A DNA stretch of 64,000 bases from Pseudomonadota bacterium (GCA_023418355.1 JAEZZU010000337.1:7320-71319); one strand, 5' to 3'. Positions 42,901 to 52,749 are shown, counted from the stretch's first letter. The notes: a model not told the origin generated them from the letters alone. Translations and numbers: made by a program.

Positions 42901-44599
42901 CCACGGCAGCAGCACGCAGTTTTGCGACTTCATCCGCCAAGCGGCGGGCTGCGGCCAGCAAAAAGTGCCCGCTACCGCAAGCCGGGTCACACACGGTGAG
43001 TTCCAGCAGGGCGTTGACCGGATTGCTAGGGTTAGCTTGTATGGTTTGGGCGATGACTGGTTCCAGCGCACTCTTGATGAGCTCTTGCACCAAGCTGTCT
43101 GGGGTGTAGTAGCTGCCCGTGATTTTGCGGGTATTACCTTTGTTGCTGGCGTCGTCGTCATCCCCCACAAAAGCCAAACGGGCTACGTGGGGCTGGCTAA
43201 GGTTTTGGTAGTCAGGCACCAACTCCAGCAGGCTTTCATACACACTGCCCAGCTCTTCCGTACCCATGTCGCGGTAATTCACACGGGTCAGGCCCGTGGC
43301 TTGGCGGAAGTAGCCCAGCTGAAAGACGGCTGCCAGCAGGTGGCGGTTGTCTATCTGGCACTGATTCAGCAGTGGGCATTGCTCTTTTGCAAACAGCCCT
43401 CCTAGTGCTGGCAAGCCAAGTGCGGGCTGACCAGTAGCCAAACCGTTAAAAGTGATGGATAAAGCCTGCCACAAGTCACTGTGCGTGTCGTGGCTGCTGC
43501 GGCGTACAGCACGGTCACGCAGCCAAGTCAGGCTATAGCCGTGCCAGTAACGTTGTTGCACCTCCTCGCTCGCCTCAGGCGTGAAGATGAGGGAGCGGCC
43601 CGTGCTCGGGTCCGTGCGGTCTTCTACTGTGGCCAAGAAAATAAAACGGTAGACCAGACTGAGCAGCTCTTCAAAAAAAACTTGTCTGGTTGCGCTGCTG
43701 TGCTCTGGGTCTTGTAGCTGCTCACGCAGGCTGGCATTGGCTGGGTGGCTTAAAAAGCCTGTACCCAAGCTGCGCAGTGCGCTTTCGACCTGAAAGCGCA
43801 AGTTCATGCGCACGGTTTCGCCATTTTTCTGGCCCGCGTTGCGCCAGCGCTCCCAAGGGCAATCCGCAGGCTCGGTATATGCACCATCTGGCAGCCGCTT
43901 GCCAAAGCGTGAGGTATGGGCCAGCAACCAAAGTGCGGTGAAGTCTGCGTAGAGCTCTTCAGTGAAGATGGCTTCGAGGTCCACCTCTACATAGGCTGGG
44001 CGCGTGAGGCTGGGGTTGTCGCGCAGGATGCGCAGCTTGAGACCATTGCTCACAATGGCCCACAGCGCTTGTTCAGAAGCATTCAGCGCCTCTTGCGCCA
44101 GCATGTAAGGGCTGCGGCGGCGGGTGCGGCCCGTTTCAGGATTGGTTTCACCAAAGCGTTCGCTGGGCAAGTCCAAAGGGTGGTCGCAAGCTGCCACTAC
44201 AACCGGCAAGCGTACGCCTAAGGCGATATGACCAATGTTGTAGGTGTTCTGTGATGCGGCTTTGCTAGAAAGCCCATCGGTGACATTTAAGTCCGTAAAG
44301 CCCAGAACCTGTCGCAGCATGGGCAACATCAAGGTCTGCACGGTAACGGTATGCAGATTGACGTCTTTGCGTTCGCGCTGCTGCACAAAGTCTTGCCACA
44401 GGCTTTGGGCAATTTTGAAGGAGCGTGCAATTTCATCGCGCAACTTCAGGCCCTTGGGAATGCCGTAATGCGCATCGGTTTGCTCTGTGGCCTCTGGCAC
44501 AGCCAAGGTGGTTAGGCGATTGAGCTCTTCGGCAGGAATCAAACCGCCTTCAATGCGCAGCGCGGTGTAGGCCAGTTGTTGGGTAGTTTTACGTGCCAT
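39929..44599 (-). CDS. Eco57I-like adenine DNA methyltransferase (DrmMI/PglX-like)
   Basis: A 1,556-residue class I methyltransferase. Motif I VCDPACGSGHFLLAAARRL is near residue 536, and motif IV VMLGNPPWERIKL near 800; NPPW-type motifs mark N6-adenine methylation. A long N-terminal region contains YRFIFLATVEDR and SYYTPDSLVQELI, as in Eco57I and BREX/DISARM methylases. The C-terminal part is probably for target recognition. It starts three bases after the SNF2 gene stop. In such systems methylation marks self DNA so that the helicases and nuclease spare the host. Confidence 0.85.
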   Translation of the reverse strand: MARKTTQQLAYTALRIEGGLIPAEELNRLTTLAVPEATEQTDAHYGIPKGLKLRDEIARSFKIAQSLWQDFVQQRERKDVNLHTVTVQTLMLPMLRQVLGFTDLNVTDGLSSKAASQNTYNIGHIALGVRLPVVVAACDHPLDLPSERFGETNPETGRTRRRSPYMLAQEALNASEQALWAIVSNGLKLRILRDNPSLTRPAYVEVDLEAIFTEELYADFTALWLLAHTSRFGKRLPDGAYTEPADCPWERWRNAGQKNGETVRMNLRFQVESALRSLGTGFLSHPANASLREQLQDPEHSSATRQVFFEELLSLVYRFIFLATVEDRTDPSTGRSLIFTPEASEEVQQRYWHGYSLTWLRDRAVRRSSHDTHSDLWQALSITFNGLATGQPALGLPALGGLFAKEQCPLLNQCQIDNRHLLAAVFQLGYFRQATGLTRVNYRDMGTEELGSVYESLLELVPDYQNLSQPHVARLAFVGDDDDASNKGNTRKITGSYYTPDSLVQELIKSALEPVIAQTIQANPSNPVNALLELTVCDPACGSGHFLLAAARRLADEVAKLRAAAVGGAPTPADYRHALRDVVSRCIYGVDKNPMAIALAKTALWLEAYTPDRPLTFIDHHLQVGDALLGVLNPKILENGIPDEAYTVLSGDDKATASELKKKNKAELKSWKQVLANDLFAASNLAKDAHSVEGLDDDTLDGIAAKRSAWAQASQQAGQSILAKLADTYVAAFLAPKVPEGMQRIPLSGYLWGLLHPSSNQAQSPELNQAAHDLCRTHSVFHWWLAFPQIAAKGGFSVMLGNPPWERIKLQEEEFFATRSPLVATAKNKAERAKRIELLREGLLLHTLYPDVEEAEGLSPPNLAEMRLYEDFIAARRGAEAASLYAHHSGRYPLTGVGDVNTYALFAESLFQLTAPQGRAGFIVPTGIATDDSTKAYFGHISQTGRLASLLDFENLERIFPAIDSRIKFSLMTLGAAEAAEFVCFATQVAQATDPRRRFTLTPDEFRLINPNTRTCPVFRSQRDAELTKKLYRAAPVLIREAEWEGEGKDARCIAPEINPWGITFQRMLDMSNDSHLFADSPASADAPHRLPLYEAKMIHQFDHRWATYVGNPDKPNGLDTEDVSPDQKADPSFTVSPRYWVDEREVLARIARVPSRVANAWLAWQQAKYEEKASTERTEFREKCYTDLMLALAGWVAGTLFRTEADRLLAQPAAPSSATGSLFAEYEENPPPAHTQQAQEATNNVASLSNAMAWSATQAVEGLLSDHYPLLADALKASGMTGKKALPQFQKWAQQDDPAQGLGLSSDELAQLQALQIFSTTQLNLDWLDAWMDRRSPRWLMGYRRITNATNERTCLMTILPRVAAGDSVFLMTPGTGEGVLPAALIANLVCLPFDYICRQKLGGLNFNFYLMKQLPVIPPERYTPADLAYIVPRVLELTHTAHDMQAWAHDLLAALPSADPRPPEQRGTPLSPFPWNPERRAQLRAELDAYYARLYGLTRDELRYILDPADVMGEDYPSETFRVLKNNEMREFGEYRTQRLVLEAWDALERGAAL

Positions 44600-44602
44600 T
44601 GT

Positions 44603-47431
44603 TTACACCCCTACTGCTGGTACCAGCACGTATACGCCCATGACATCCACAGGTAAGCTGGCAGTGACTTGGTAGCTACCTTTGGCGTCAGCCGCTTCAC
44701 GCAGACGGCGGTGGTCTGCCAACAAGCTTTGTGCACGGGTGTGTGCAATGGCTTCAAGGTTGGGCTGCCATGTAGGCAGCTGGTCTATAGCTTGTTGTAG
44801 GTGACGGTCACGAATCACAGAGGGCATGTTTTTGCTGGCTTCACTGCCCAGCAAGGTGCGGGCTTGGTCTAAAGGCAATTCAGTGGGGGGCTCTGTGCCG
44901 GTTGCACTGACGGCTACCGTTTCTTCACATAGCATGAGGCGGGTTTGCTGCTCGCGGGTAATGGTGAGCTGATGGCGTAGGCGTAAAAGCAGCACGGTGG
45001 TTTTACGGTCGACGCAACTCACAAATGCCGCACCTGCACGGGCTACGCCATCAACGTCTTGGCTTTGGCTGTCCAACGCCTGCTCGAGCAATGTATCAGC
45101 CAAGGTGGTGACCAAAGGGTGCGTGCGCTGAACAAAGATAGCGCCTTGCGCTGGGGGCTGCTCAAAGTCAATGCGTACGGTGCCCGTCAGGCCTTCTGCG
45201 GCTAATCGCTCTTTGAGTGCAGCAGGCAAGGCATCTAGCGGCGCTTTGAAGTGTCCGCGGTAAGGCTCCAAACCAGCGCCGAGCTTGGTCATGGCGCGCA
45301 TGACAAAGCGTTGCACATCAGCTGCACTGCCTAAAGCAGCGGTGGATTTGCGCCACTCTGGCAGGACGTCGTCAGGCTTTAAACGGCGCTGGGCAAAGAT
45401 GGTGCGGTTTTTGGCCGCCTTCTCTCGTGCGCTTTGCCATGCAGTATCAATTTGCTGAGCGGGTTCGCCAAAGTCAAAACCCATTTGGGCTTTCTGCCCC
45501 AGAACATTGTGCTTACGCAGCAAGACTGCATTGAGCAAGGCTTGGGTGAGTTTGCCATCATCGTCTGGCATAGGCACCAGCACGCCCAGCTCTTTGCGAA
45601 TGTTTTCCGCCTTGCGCAAGATAACTTGCAGCACAGCGCCGTCCACTGGGTTGTCTTCACCATAAAGCATGGTGCTTCGCACTTCTTTGGCTTGCTGGCC
45701 AAAGCGGTCTACGCGGCCTTCTCGTTGTTCGTGGCGGGTGGGGTTCCAACTCAGGTCGTAGTGCACGACGGCCGTAAACAGGCTTTGCAAGTTGATGCCT
45801 TCGGAGAGGCAATCGGTGGCTACCAGAATGCGCTGCTCAGCATCTGCCATTTCCGCCACGGCGGCTTCGCGCTCACCTGGTGTGAGTTCGCCGGTGATGG
45901 CTTTGATGGCCGCTTTTTTGAACTTGCCACGCAGGTACTCTGCCAAATAGTGTGCAGTAGCGATGTAACGGCAAAAGATGACGGGCTGAAAGCCTTCTTT
46001 GACCAGCTCTTGGATGTGCGCGGTGAGTTTGGCAAGCTTGGGGTCGTTAGAAGAGCCAGCAAGACTTTCCGCAGATTGAATCAAGCTTTGGAGGCGGTCT
46101 GTATCCTCTGTTTGTGCTGCGGGTTCTATGTCATCGGTAGACAAAGCGTCGTCCACGCCATCGAGCACGCGCTCACAGGCTTGTGCTTCCAATTCTTGGA
46201 GGCTGAGCTCTTCAGCGTTGTCGCTTTGGCCTTTCAGACGTGTGCGCAATGCATTTACAGCTGCCGCAGGAGATGAGGAAATGCAGCGCAGCAATGCCAG
46301 CGCAGCCCACCAGTTCATGCGTTGTTCGCGCTGCGCTTTGCCCTCTGCGCTTTCAACTAACTCGCGGGCATAGTCCATGACGTCGTTAAACAGTTGGCCC
46401 CATGCACCTGTGAGCTTGTAAGTAATTTCAGTGGTCTTGCGCTCAGGGAACATGCTGGAGTCTTGCCACTCTGCAATATCCGGACGGCGACGTTGAACGA
46501 AGTGGTGTGAGAGGTCATCACGCAGCTCTTTACGGGCACCTTCCGGCAAATCCTTGAGCTGCGTAAAGTCTGGGCGAAGCAGACCCAGCAAGTTGAAGAA
46601 GGCATCTTCGTCACCGCTGTGGGGAGTGGCTGTCAGCAGCACCATGTGACGCTGGGCATTTTCAGCCAAGCCTTTGAGTAACTGATAACGCTGCTGACGG
46701 CCTTGGCCTGCTTGGGTACAGGTGTGGGCTTCGTCCACAATGACGAACTCTGGGCAAAAGCGTTGGAATGCTTCACGTCGGCGTTCAGACTTAATGTAGT
46801 CCAAGCTCACGACAGTGAAAGGATGTGCGTCAAACACAGAGGTGCCGGGAGGCAGGTCACGTTCCAAACGTGAGGCAGTGGACGTACGCACCACGACGGA
46901 CTGAATGTGAAAGCGCTCTTCCAATTCACGCTGCCATTGCTCACAAAGGTGTGGAGGGCAAAGCACAGCCAGACGCTGAATTTCACCTCGGTCTAAGAGT
47001 TCACGGGCAATGAGGGCTGCTTCAATGGTTTTGCCAATACCGACATCATCTGCAACCAAGAGACGAATGGTTGGCTGCTTCAAGGCCATCAACAATGGCA
47101 CCAGCTGGTAAGCACGAGGCTCTACCGCGATATTGCCGAAGCTACGGAATGGTCCCGCACCGCTACGCAGCTTGAGTTGCAGCGCATCCATCAACAGCTG
47201 GCTGGCCGAGTGGTTGCGCGCTTGTGCCACCGTAGGCCAGGGAAAGGTTGCCGGGCCAACAGGTTGCGACTCCGACTCCAGAGGTAAATAGATGAGTGAT
47301 TCGTCTTGTTCACCGCCACCTAAAGGACGTAGTCGCAATGTATCGGTGCTGGATTCGGGCAGCACAATCCATTCACGTCCACGTGCGGATACAAGGCTGC
47401 CTGGGTAAAAAGTGGTTGCGGAAGAGTTCAT
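44603..47431 (-). CDS. SNF2-family helicase, DrmD-like
   Basis: A 942-residue SWI2/SNF2 ATPase: Walker A VADDVGIGKTIEAALIA at residues 126-142, DEAH at 233-236, LTATPHSGDEDAF, and C-terminal SWNPTRHEQREGRVDRFGQ. The N-terminal 60 residues, with YPGSLVSARGREWIVLPESS and LIYLPLESE, resemble DrmD of class 1 DISARM systems. It lies two bases after the large helicase gene and three before the methylase, so the three are one operon. It probably moves along duplex DNA to recognise or open foreign DNA. Confidence 0.83.
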   Translation of the reverse strand: MNSSATTFYPGSLVSARGREWIVLPESSTDTLRLRPLGGGEQDESLIYLPLESESQPVGPATFPWPTVAQARNHSASQLLMDALQLKLRSGAGPFRSFGNIAVEPRAYQLVPLLMALKQPTIRLLVADDVGIGKTIEAALIARELLDRGEIQRLAVLCPPHLCEQWQRELEERFHIQSVVVRTSTASRLERDLPPGTSVFDAHPFTVVSLDYIKSERRREAFQRFCPEFVIVDEAHTCTQAGQGRQQRYQLLKGLAENAQRHMVLLTATPHSGDEDAFFNLLGLLRPDFTQLKDLPEGARKELRDDLSHHFVQRRRPDIAEWQDSSMFPERKTTEITYKLTGAWGQLFNDVMDYARELVESAEGKAQREQRMNWWAALALLRCISSSPAAAVNALRTRLKGQSDNAEELSLQELEAQACERVLDGVDDALSTDDIEPAAQTEDTDRLQSLIQSAESLAGSSNDPKLAKLTAHIQELVKEGFQPVIFCRYIATAHYLAEYLRGKFKKAAIKAITGELTPGEREAAVAEMADAEQRILVATDCLSEGINLQSLFTAVVHYDLSWNPTRHEQREGRVDRFGQQAKEVRSTMLYGEDNPVDGAVLQVILRKAENIRKELGVLVPMPDDDGKLTQALLNAVLLRKHNVLGQKAQMGFDFGEPAQQIDTAWQSAREKAAKNRTIFAQRRLKPDDVLPEWRKSTAALGSAADVQRFVMRAMTKLGAGLEPYRGHFKAPLDALPAALKERLAAEGLTGTVRIDFEQPPAQGAIFVQRTHPLVTTLADTLLEQALDSQSQDVDGVARAGAAFVSCVDRKTTVLLLRLRHQLTITREQQTRLMLCEETVAVSATGTEPPTELPLDQARTLLGSEASKNMPSVIRDRHLQQAIDQLPTWQPNLEAIAHTRAQSLLADHRRLREAADAKGSYQVTASLPVDVMGVYVLVPAVGV

Positions 47432-47433
47432 GT

Positions 47434-50400
47434 CTAGTTGTTCTTTCCTGCTCCAAACAGGTCAGCGTTGGCTGCAAAGATGGCAGGCCACTGGTTTTGT
47501 TCTTTCGGGAAACGCACCACGATATAGCCGAGGTCTTCTAACTTTTGGTTCACCTGCTGGTCTTTAGCAGATTGACCTTCGGCATCGTGGTGTGGCCCAT
47601 CAATGAAAACTGCCAAGTTAAAGTCATCGTAATAAAAGTCTGCGTTCACACCTGCTACCACAATTGTGTGCTGTGCGCGGTCGGGTTTGAGGTATCCGTG
47701 TTGCTCGACATGCTCCAACCATGCTTTTTCTAGTGAGCTCAATGACATGCGCTCTAGTTCTGCACTGTGTTGCTCCGGCGCACGGCCTTGCGAGCCTTGT
47801 ACGGAGTTTGAGCTGGTGAGGCGGCACAACACATCTTGTAGCTGCCCCTTAGCTTCTTTGTCCTGGCGGTCAATCAGGGGGTGGTCTGGCTGGTTGTAAT
47901 AAGAGAGCAAGCAACGGTAGCAGCCAGCTTCACACAGGGGGTGGCCATGCTCGTCCAGTTCTTGCGTAAGTTGGCTGGCATCCCAAGACTCACCATGTAC
48001 AGGTGCTTCGTAGTGCATGATGCGCAGTGCTTCTGCAGCCACCGCTTGCAAGGCTTGAGGCTCTGTGGCGATGCGTGTTAGGACACCTGCACCGCCTTCC
48101 GCAGCTTCGAAGAAAAGAATTGATTGGCGGTTGTCGCGGCCCGGTAAAGGCTCACCTACCAACTCACTTTCTTCCAACTGGTACACAGCCTCAATGCCGC
48201 GTTTGAGCGCGTATTGCAGGGTAGTCATCGTGGTTTCAGACAACACGCCCAATGCGTGGTGAGGCTTCACCAGCAAGATATTGCGGCGGTCTTCCACGAA
48301 AGGCACGATGCGCTGGGGTGGTGTCTTGTCTGGCAGTGTTTCCTCGGAATCACCGTCTTCATTCTCACCACCTACCCAATGTCCACTGGCTGGGTTAATC
48401 AAAAAGCCCAGCACTTTTTTATCTTTACGGCGCTTCCAGCCGTAGTTCATGCGCCAGATAGTTGCCGTTGGGCCGTATTGGAGCTCTAGGATGGGGCCTT
48501 TCTCATCAGAAACAACGGACGTAAACATCTGCAGCTTGCCATCCGCTTGTGCAAACTGCAGCGTGGTTTGCATCTCATAGCCCTGACGTACCCGTTCTTC
48601 CTCATTGGCGGTAATGCGTTCTGCACGCTTGGTTGATACGTTTTCGATGCGATAGAGGTTTTTGACTTCCTCAGCACCGGCAAGAGAAGCATCACAAGAG
48701 ACACAGCGGTCTAAGTCACGCTGTGTTCGGAAATGACCATAGCCACAGACTGGGCACAAGCGCGCCACCTCTGTATTGAGGTTGGCACCTTCTGCGACTT
48801 GGTCTTGGCCACTGATGGTGAGCAAGGCTTTGGTCACACGGTACTGGCTGCCTTCGTGATAGATAAGGCTGTAGGGACCAAATTCGCTCAATGCCAGAAA
48901 ACGGGGACGCGATAAAAAGCTTTCGCGACCGATATTGCCGCGCCGGGCAGGGATATATGCCATCAAAGGCAGACGCGGGAAGTTGTAGCCAGGCAAAAAG
49001 CCTTGGCTAGCCAAATAGCGATAGGTATAGAAGTCACTATTGAATGCGCTTTCGCCAGCCAATAAAAGGTCGCGTTGCTTACGTGCTTCGTTATGCCGTT
49101 GTTGGGCTTCGCGTCGCTCGCGCTCGCTAGCAGCAGGGTTGTTTTCCTTTTTGTAGTTCAGCTCAATAGCTTGTGCTGTGGCTCGGTAAAGGTCTCGCCA
49201 GCGATTGAGTGCAGTATTGAACTCTTGGAAAGCTCGCTTGAAAACGGATTCAGGCCATGCAGGCGTGAACCATGGAGCACGCTCGGGAGTGAGTTCATCC
49301 TTGAGCATGCCAAGGACTTTCAAGCCTCGCTCATGTGCACGGCGCTGAGATGCTGGGTTGGATAAGTCATCGGACAAATCTTGCAGCAAGGGCAAATCTT
49401 TGGGCTTTTCCATGTCCAGAAGGTCACGAATACTGCTGCCCAGTTTCTTACCTGTTTCAGCCAGCCAAATGGCCTGTAGGTGGCTTTGCACCAATTCCCG
49501 ATTAGCAAGGTCTAACGTGGGGGCGTTGACTTGCCCATGCACCATGCGCACTGGGTCACGGAAGTAATACTGGTCATGTGGCGACTGACTAGCGCAATAA
49601 GTAATGACTAGTGCTGGCTGGCCTGCACGACCCGCACGGCCGCTACGCTGCGCATAGTTAGCTGGTGTTGGTGGAACATTGCGCATGTACACGGTGTTGA
49701 GCGACGAAATATCCACCCCCAACTCCATGGTCGGAGAGCAAAACATGACCGGGAGCCATTCGAGCTCATGTCCATGCTTTTGCCTCCACTCATCGCGGTC
49801 CTTCTCTGTGAAACGAAAGCGTGCCTCTCGCTCCATCCGGTCGTCTTGCCCAACTTGGGCAGTGTGCTCTCGCGCTTCAAAGTCAAACAGTCGATGCGTC
49901 GCATCGCCCAACAGCTTGGCGATATTTTGATAAAGGTTTTTGAAGAATGCGTTGTCGTGAGACTGTGCCGTGGGCTTGCCATCACCCAGCGTCCAAAGCA
50001 TGGCGCTGCCGCTGAGCTGCCAGCCTGTGAGGCCAAAGTCAGTCTCTTCTTTGCGTACCAAGCCATAGCTTTCGGCAGCCTTCAGCAAGGCATTCACAAC
50101 CTCAGGATAGGTGGCATCTTTGATGTCCTTATAGTAAGGATTCGCACCACCCCAAGTGCTGCCCCTGCGAAGGGCTTTGCCTAAGCGGGAGCGGCTTGAG
50201 CCAATCACCAAATACTCTTCAATCTTTTGGCGTTTGACTCGTACGTTGTTCTCATCTTTCGGGCGCTGAGTGACGAACCACTTAGCTGGCACTGGGCGCT
50301 CGTCTTCAGTGAAGCCCCAAGGCTCACACAGGTTGGCAAAGCTCACCGTACGTAACTGGTCCAGCTCTGTGCGGTCTAAGTATCTGGAGGCAATACACAA

Positions 50401-52749
50401 TCCCTCGCGCATAAACCCAAATAACTGGCGTAACACTTGTGCTCGCTCGGCAGGTTTTGCTGCACGCAATACTTGTGGTGCTTCGCTCCATTCAGCTTCA
50501 TCCGCGGCCAAGTCATCAATGTCTTGGTACTGCACCTGCATCAAGCCCAACTGCTCTAGGTTGGGATTGTTGAAGCGCCAGCCTCTGCGCAGGTCGTAAA
50601 ACATGCGGTACCCCAAAATGGCACGCATTGCTTCTTGCACTTGCCTGCGAGCATTTCCTTTGACGTCAGGCTGCTGCATGTACTCAGCGCGGACAGCATA
50701 GTCATCGCGCTGAAAACCTAAGGCGTCAAAGACAGCATTCGCTATGTCTTTTTCAGACAAAGTGTGATTTGAAGCGTTTTCCAATGCAGAGAACAAAGCT
50801 GCTCTGGTCAGCAAGACTTGCAAGAAGTCATTGAAGTGACCTGCCTGAAGTGCTGCATCTTGCCGGTTATCCGAGAAGCCCAGAACTTTCTTAGCCTCGG
50901 GAGATAGCTCTTGGTCCTGTTCGTACAAATAGCGCAGCGCTGCCAACGTAAGCATGGTGGTAGCCGAGCTTCGACCTTCACCTGAAAGGGCTGTCAAGCG
51001 TAGTGAATCTTTACCGCTGCTGGTGTGTGTAACCCCACAGGAGAGGCAAAAACGAAAGCTACCTGGTACAAACCAAGCCTTCAAGCCATCCTTGCCAGTT
51101 AAGCTCCCACTAGGAGTGACATTGACCTGCTGAGGGACAAATTTTTTCCATGTTGGCTTAACGCGCCATTCACCATCCGCACGCTCTTCCAGCCAGGTTT
51201 CTGGATAGTTTTCAGGGTTTGCGTCATCCCAAATGTGGCTTGTATCAGGCATGAGATAGCCAGCTTTGATGCCATCATCTTCATGCTCACGCTCTTCAAT
51301 ATTGCGCACGGAAAAACGCCGGCCTTCAGGAGCATCTTGGTCCCAGACGGGGATGTATTCCTGCCCACAATCCCGGCAGAAGTGCACGTTGTACAAATTA
51401 CGATTTCGGTCTCCAGGTACAAACTGCTGGCCATCCAGAGTAATTGCACGCTGCCCTGACGCTTCTAAGGTGGTGAAAACCTTGCCACCACCTGAAATGA
51501 ATTGGTGCAGCTTGAAGGCGAACAGTGGCTTGCCTGCATCTGTGACGCTATAGGCTGCCAATAAAAAATGCTGCAAATACTGGCGGCATTCTTCTTTGCT
51601 CAACCCTGATGCATTTGCGAGTTCCTGTGCTGCATCCCCCAATGTTTTAGGTTGTGCGCGCCGAGGCTTTCCGCTTTCATAGGTAAGGCCTAAGGTGAGT
51701 TCGACCCAAATGGAGACAGGGTGCTGTGCGAGTTCAGCAAAGCTTAAGCTGTCAGGTACTCCTGCACGAATCGCCGCGGCGAGCTTGGGAGCAACCGTAG
51801 CCAAGGTTTCTGATTCTGGGGTGGTGCGTCGAAGCGTTTCGGTGATGATGTTCGTGACAGGAATCTTGGTCCCGAAGAGACGTGATGCGACCTCTGCGAC
51901 CTTGGCGTTGCGCTCTAACTCTGTTCCCTCGGTAGCCATGGTGGCTGAGGTACCTATGCAGACGAGCTCATCCGCGAGCGCCTCACGAACACGACGCACC
52001 AAGAGCGCTACATCAGCACCTTGCCGGCCACGGTATGTGTGGAGCTCGTCCAAAACTAGAAACTTCAGTCCCTTGGCATTCGCAATCACTTGCTGGTCAA
52101 TCGCATTTTGGCGAGTGAGCAAAAGCTCCAGCATCATGAAGTTAGTCAGCAAAATGTCGGGAGGATTGGCTTTCATGGCCTCTCGCTCTTCCGTACTTTC
52201 TTGCCCAGTAAAGCGGCCAAAAGTGACAGCACGAGCCGCAGGGTCAGCCCCAAGGAATTTTTTTAATTCCTCCAACTGGCTGTTGGCCAACGCGTTCATG
52301 GGGTAGACAACGATGGCCCGTGTTCGAGGAGTCTTGTCTGCTTTTTTTGCTTTGAGGCAGTAGTCGATGACGGGGATGAAATAGGACAGCGATTTCCCAG
52401 ACCCCGTACCTGTTGTCAATACATAGCTTTCACCGGAAGATGCCAAACCGATGGCTTCGACTTGATGTCGGTACAAAGGAAGCGTCTGCCCAGCCGATGA
52501 AGGACTTTTGCCAAAACGAAAGATTTCAGCGCACTCTTGGCTCAAGTGGCCTGTTGTGCAAAGGTCTTCAACCGTACCGCCTGGTTGAAAGTTGGGGTTG
52601 ACCTGGATTAGTGGTTCGGGCCAGTACTTTTGGGAGCTGTACTCCCTATCCACGAAGGCACGGATGTCATCGGCCTTGATACGCGTGAAGCTGCGCGTGA
52701 ACTGAGCGTATTCATCGACTAACTTTTGGCGAAACTCAAAGACGTTCAT
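47434..52749 (-). CDS. DEAD/DEAH helicase with DUF1998 region and C-terminal nuclease-like domain (DruE/DrmA-like)
   Basis: A 1,771-residue protein. The SF2 helicase has PLYRHQ at 91-96, Walker A TTGTGSGKS at 112-120, DELH at 234-237, GTSAT at 266-270, and later MELGVDISSLNTVYMRNVPP with YAQRSGRAGRAGQP. Several zinc-type pairs occur (CRDCGQEY, CLSCGVTH, CPVCGYGHF, CVSCDASL). The DUF1998 region has EAAEGGAGVL and CEAGCYRCLLSYYNQPDH (from 1606). The last 75 residues look like a DUF559/Vsr-type nuclease (NADFYYDD, LAVFIDGPHHD). Large DUF1998 helicases include DruE of Druantia and the DrmA/DrmB pair of DISARM. The ATG at 52749 follows AAGGGAGAGCC. Confidence 0.82.
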   Translation of the reverse strand: MNVFEFRQKLVDEYAQFTRSFTRIKADDIRAFVDREYSSQKYWPEPLIQVNPNFQPGGTVEDLCTTGHLSQECAEIFRFGKSPSSAGQTLPLYRHQVEAIGLASSGESYVLTTGTGSGKSLSYFIPVIDYCLKAKKADKTPRTRAIVVYPMNALANSQLEELKKFLGADPAARAVTFGRFTGQESTEEREAMKANPPDILLTNFMMLELLLTRQNAIDQQVIANAKGLKFLVLDELHTYRGRQGADVALLVRRVREALADELVCIGTSATMATEGTELERNAKVAEVASRLFGTKIPVTNIITETLRRTTPESETLATVAPKLAAAIRAGVPDSLSFAELAQHPVSIWVELTLGLTYESGKPRRAQPKTLGDAAQELANASGLSKEECRQYLQHFLLAAYSVTDAGKPLFAFKLHQFISGGGKVFTTLEASGQRAITLDGQQFVPGDRNRNLYNVHFCRDCGQEYIPVWDQDAPEGRRFSVRNIEEREHEDDGIKAGYLMPDTSHIWDDANPENYPETWLEERADGEWRVKPTWKKFVPQQVNVTPSGSLTGKDGLKAWFVPGSFRFCLSCGVTHTSSGKDSLRLTALSGEGRSSATTMLTLAALRYLYEQDQELSPEAKKVLGFSDNRQDAALQAGHFNDFLQVLLTRAALFSALENASNHTLSEKDIANAVFDALGFQRDDYAVRAEYMQQPDVKGNARRQVQEAMRAILGYRMFYDLRRGWRFNNPNLEQLGLMQVQYQDIDDLAADEAEWSEAPQVLRAAKPAERAQVLRQLFGFMREGLCIASRYLDRTELDQLRTVSFANLCEPWGFTEDERPVPAKWFVTQRPKDENNVRVKRQKIEEYLVIGSSRSRLGKALRRGSTWGGANPYYKDIKDATYPEVVNALLKAAESYGLVRKEETDFGLTGWQLSGSAMLWTLGDGKPTAQSHDNAFFKNLYQNIAKLLGDATHRLFDFEAREHTAQVGQDDRMEREARFRFTEKDRDEWRQKHGHELEWLPVMFCSPTMELGVDISSLNTVYMRNVPPTPANYAQRSGRAGRAGQPALVITYCASQSPHDQYYFRDPVRMVHGQVNAPTLDLANRELVQSHLQAIWLAETGKKLGSSIRDLLDMEKPKDLPLLQDLSDDLSNPASQRRAHERGLKVLGMLKDELTPERAPWFTPAWPESVFKRAFQEFNTALNRWRDLYRATAQAIELNYKKENNPAASERERREAQQRHNEARKQRDLLLAGESAFNSDFYTYRYLASQGFLPGYNFPRLPLMAYIPARRGNIGRESFLSRPRFLALSEFGPYSLIYHEGSQYRVTKALLTISGQDQVAEGANLNTEVARLCPVCGYGHFRTQRDLDRCVSCDASLAGAEEVKNLYRIENVSTKRAERITANEEERVRQGYEMQTTLQFAQADGKLQMFTSVVSDEKGPILELQYGPTATIWRMNYGWKRRKDKKVLGFLINPASGHWVGGENEDGDSEETLPDKTPPQRIVPFVEDRRNILLVKPHHALGVLSETTMTTLQYALKRGIEAVYQLEESELVGEPLPGRDNRQSILFFEAAEGGAGVLTRIATEPQALQAVAAEALRIMHYEAPVHGESWDASQLTQELDEHGHPLCEAGCYRCLLSYYNQPDHPLIDRQDKEAKGQLQDVLCRLTSSNSVQGSQGRAPEQHSAELERMSLSSLEKAWLEHVEQHGYLKPDRAQHTIVVAGVNADFYYDDFNLAVFIDGPHHDAEGQSAKDQQVNQKLEDLGYIVVRFPKEQNQWPAIFAANADLFGAGKNN

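Noticed and set aside
39929..52749. Operon as a BREX system
   Set aside because: The methylase is PglX-like, but no BrxA, BrxB, BrxC, PglZ or BrxL-like gene is present.
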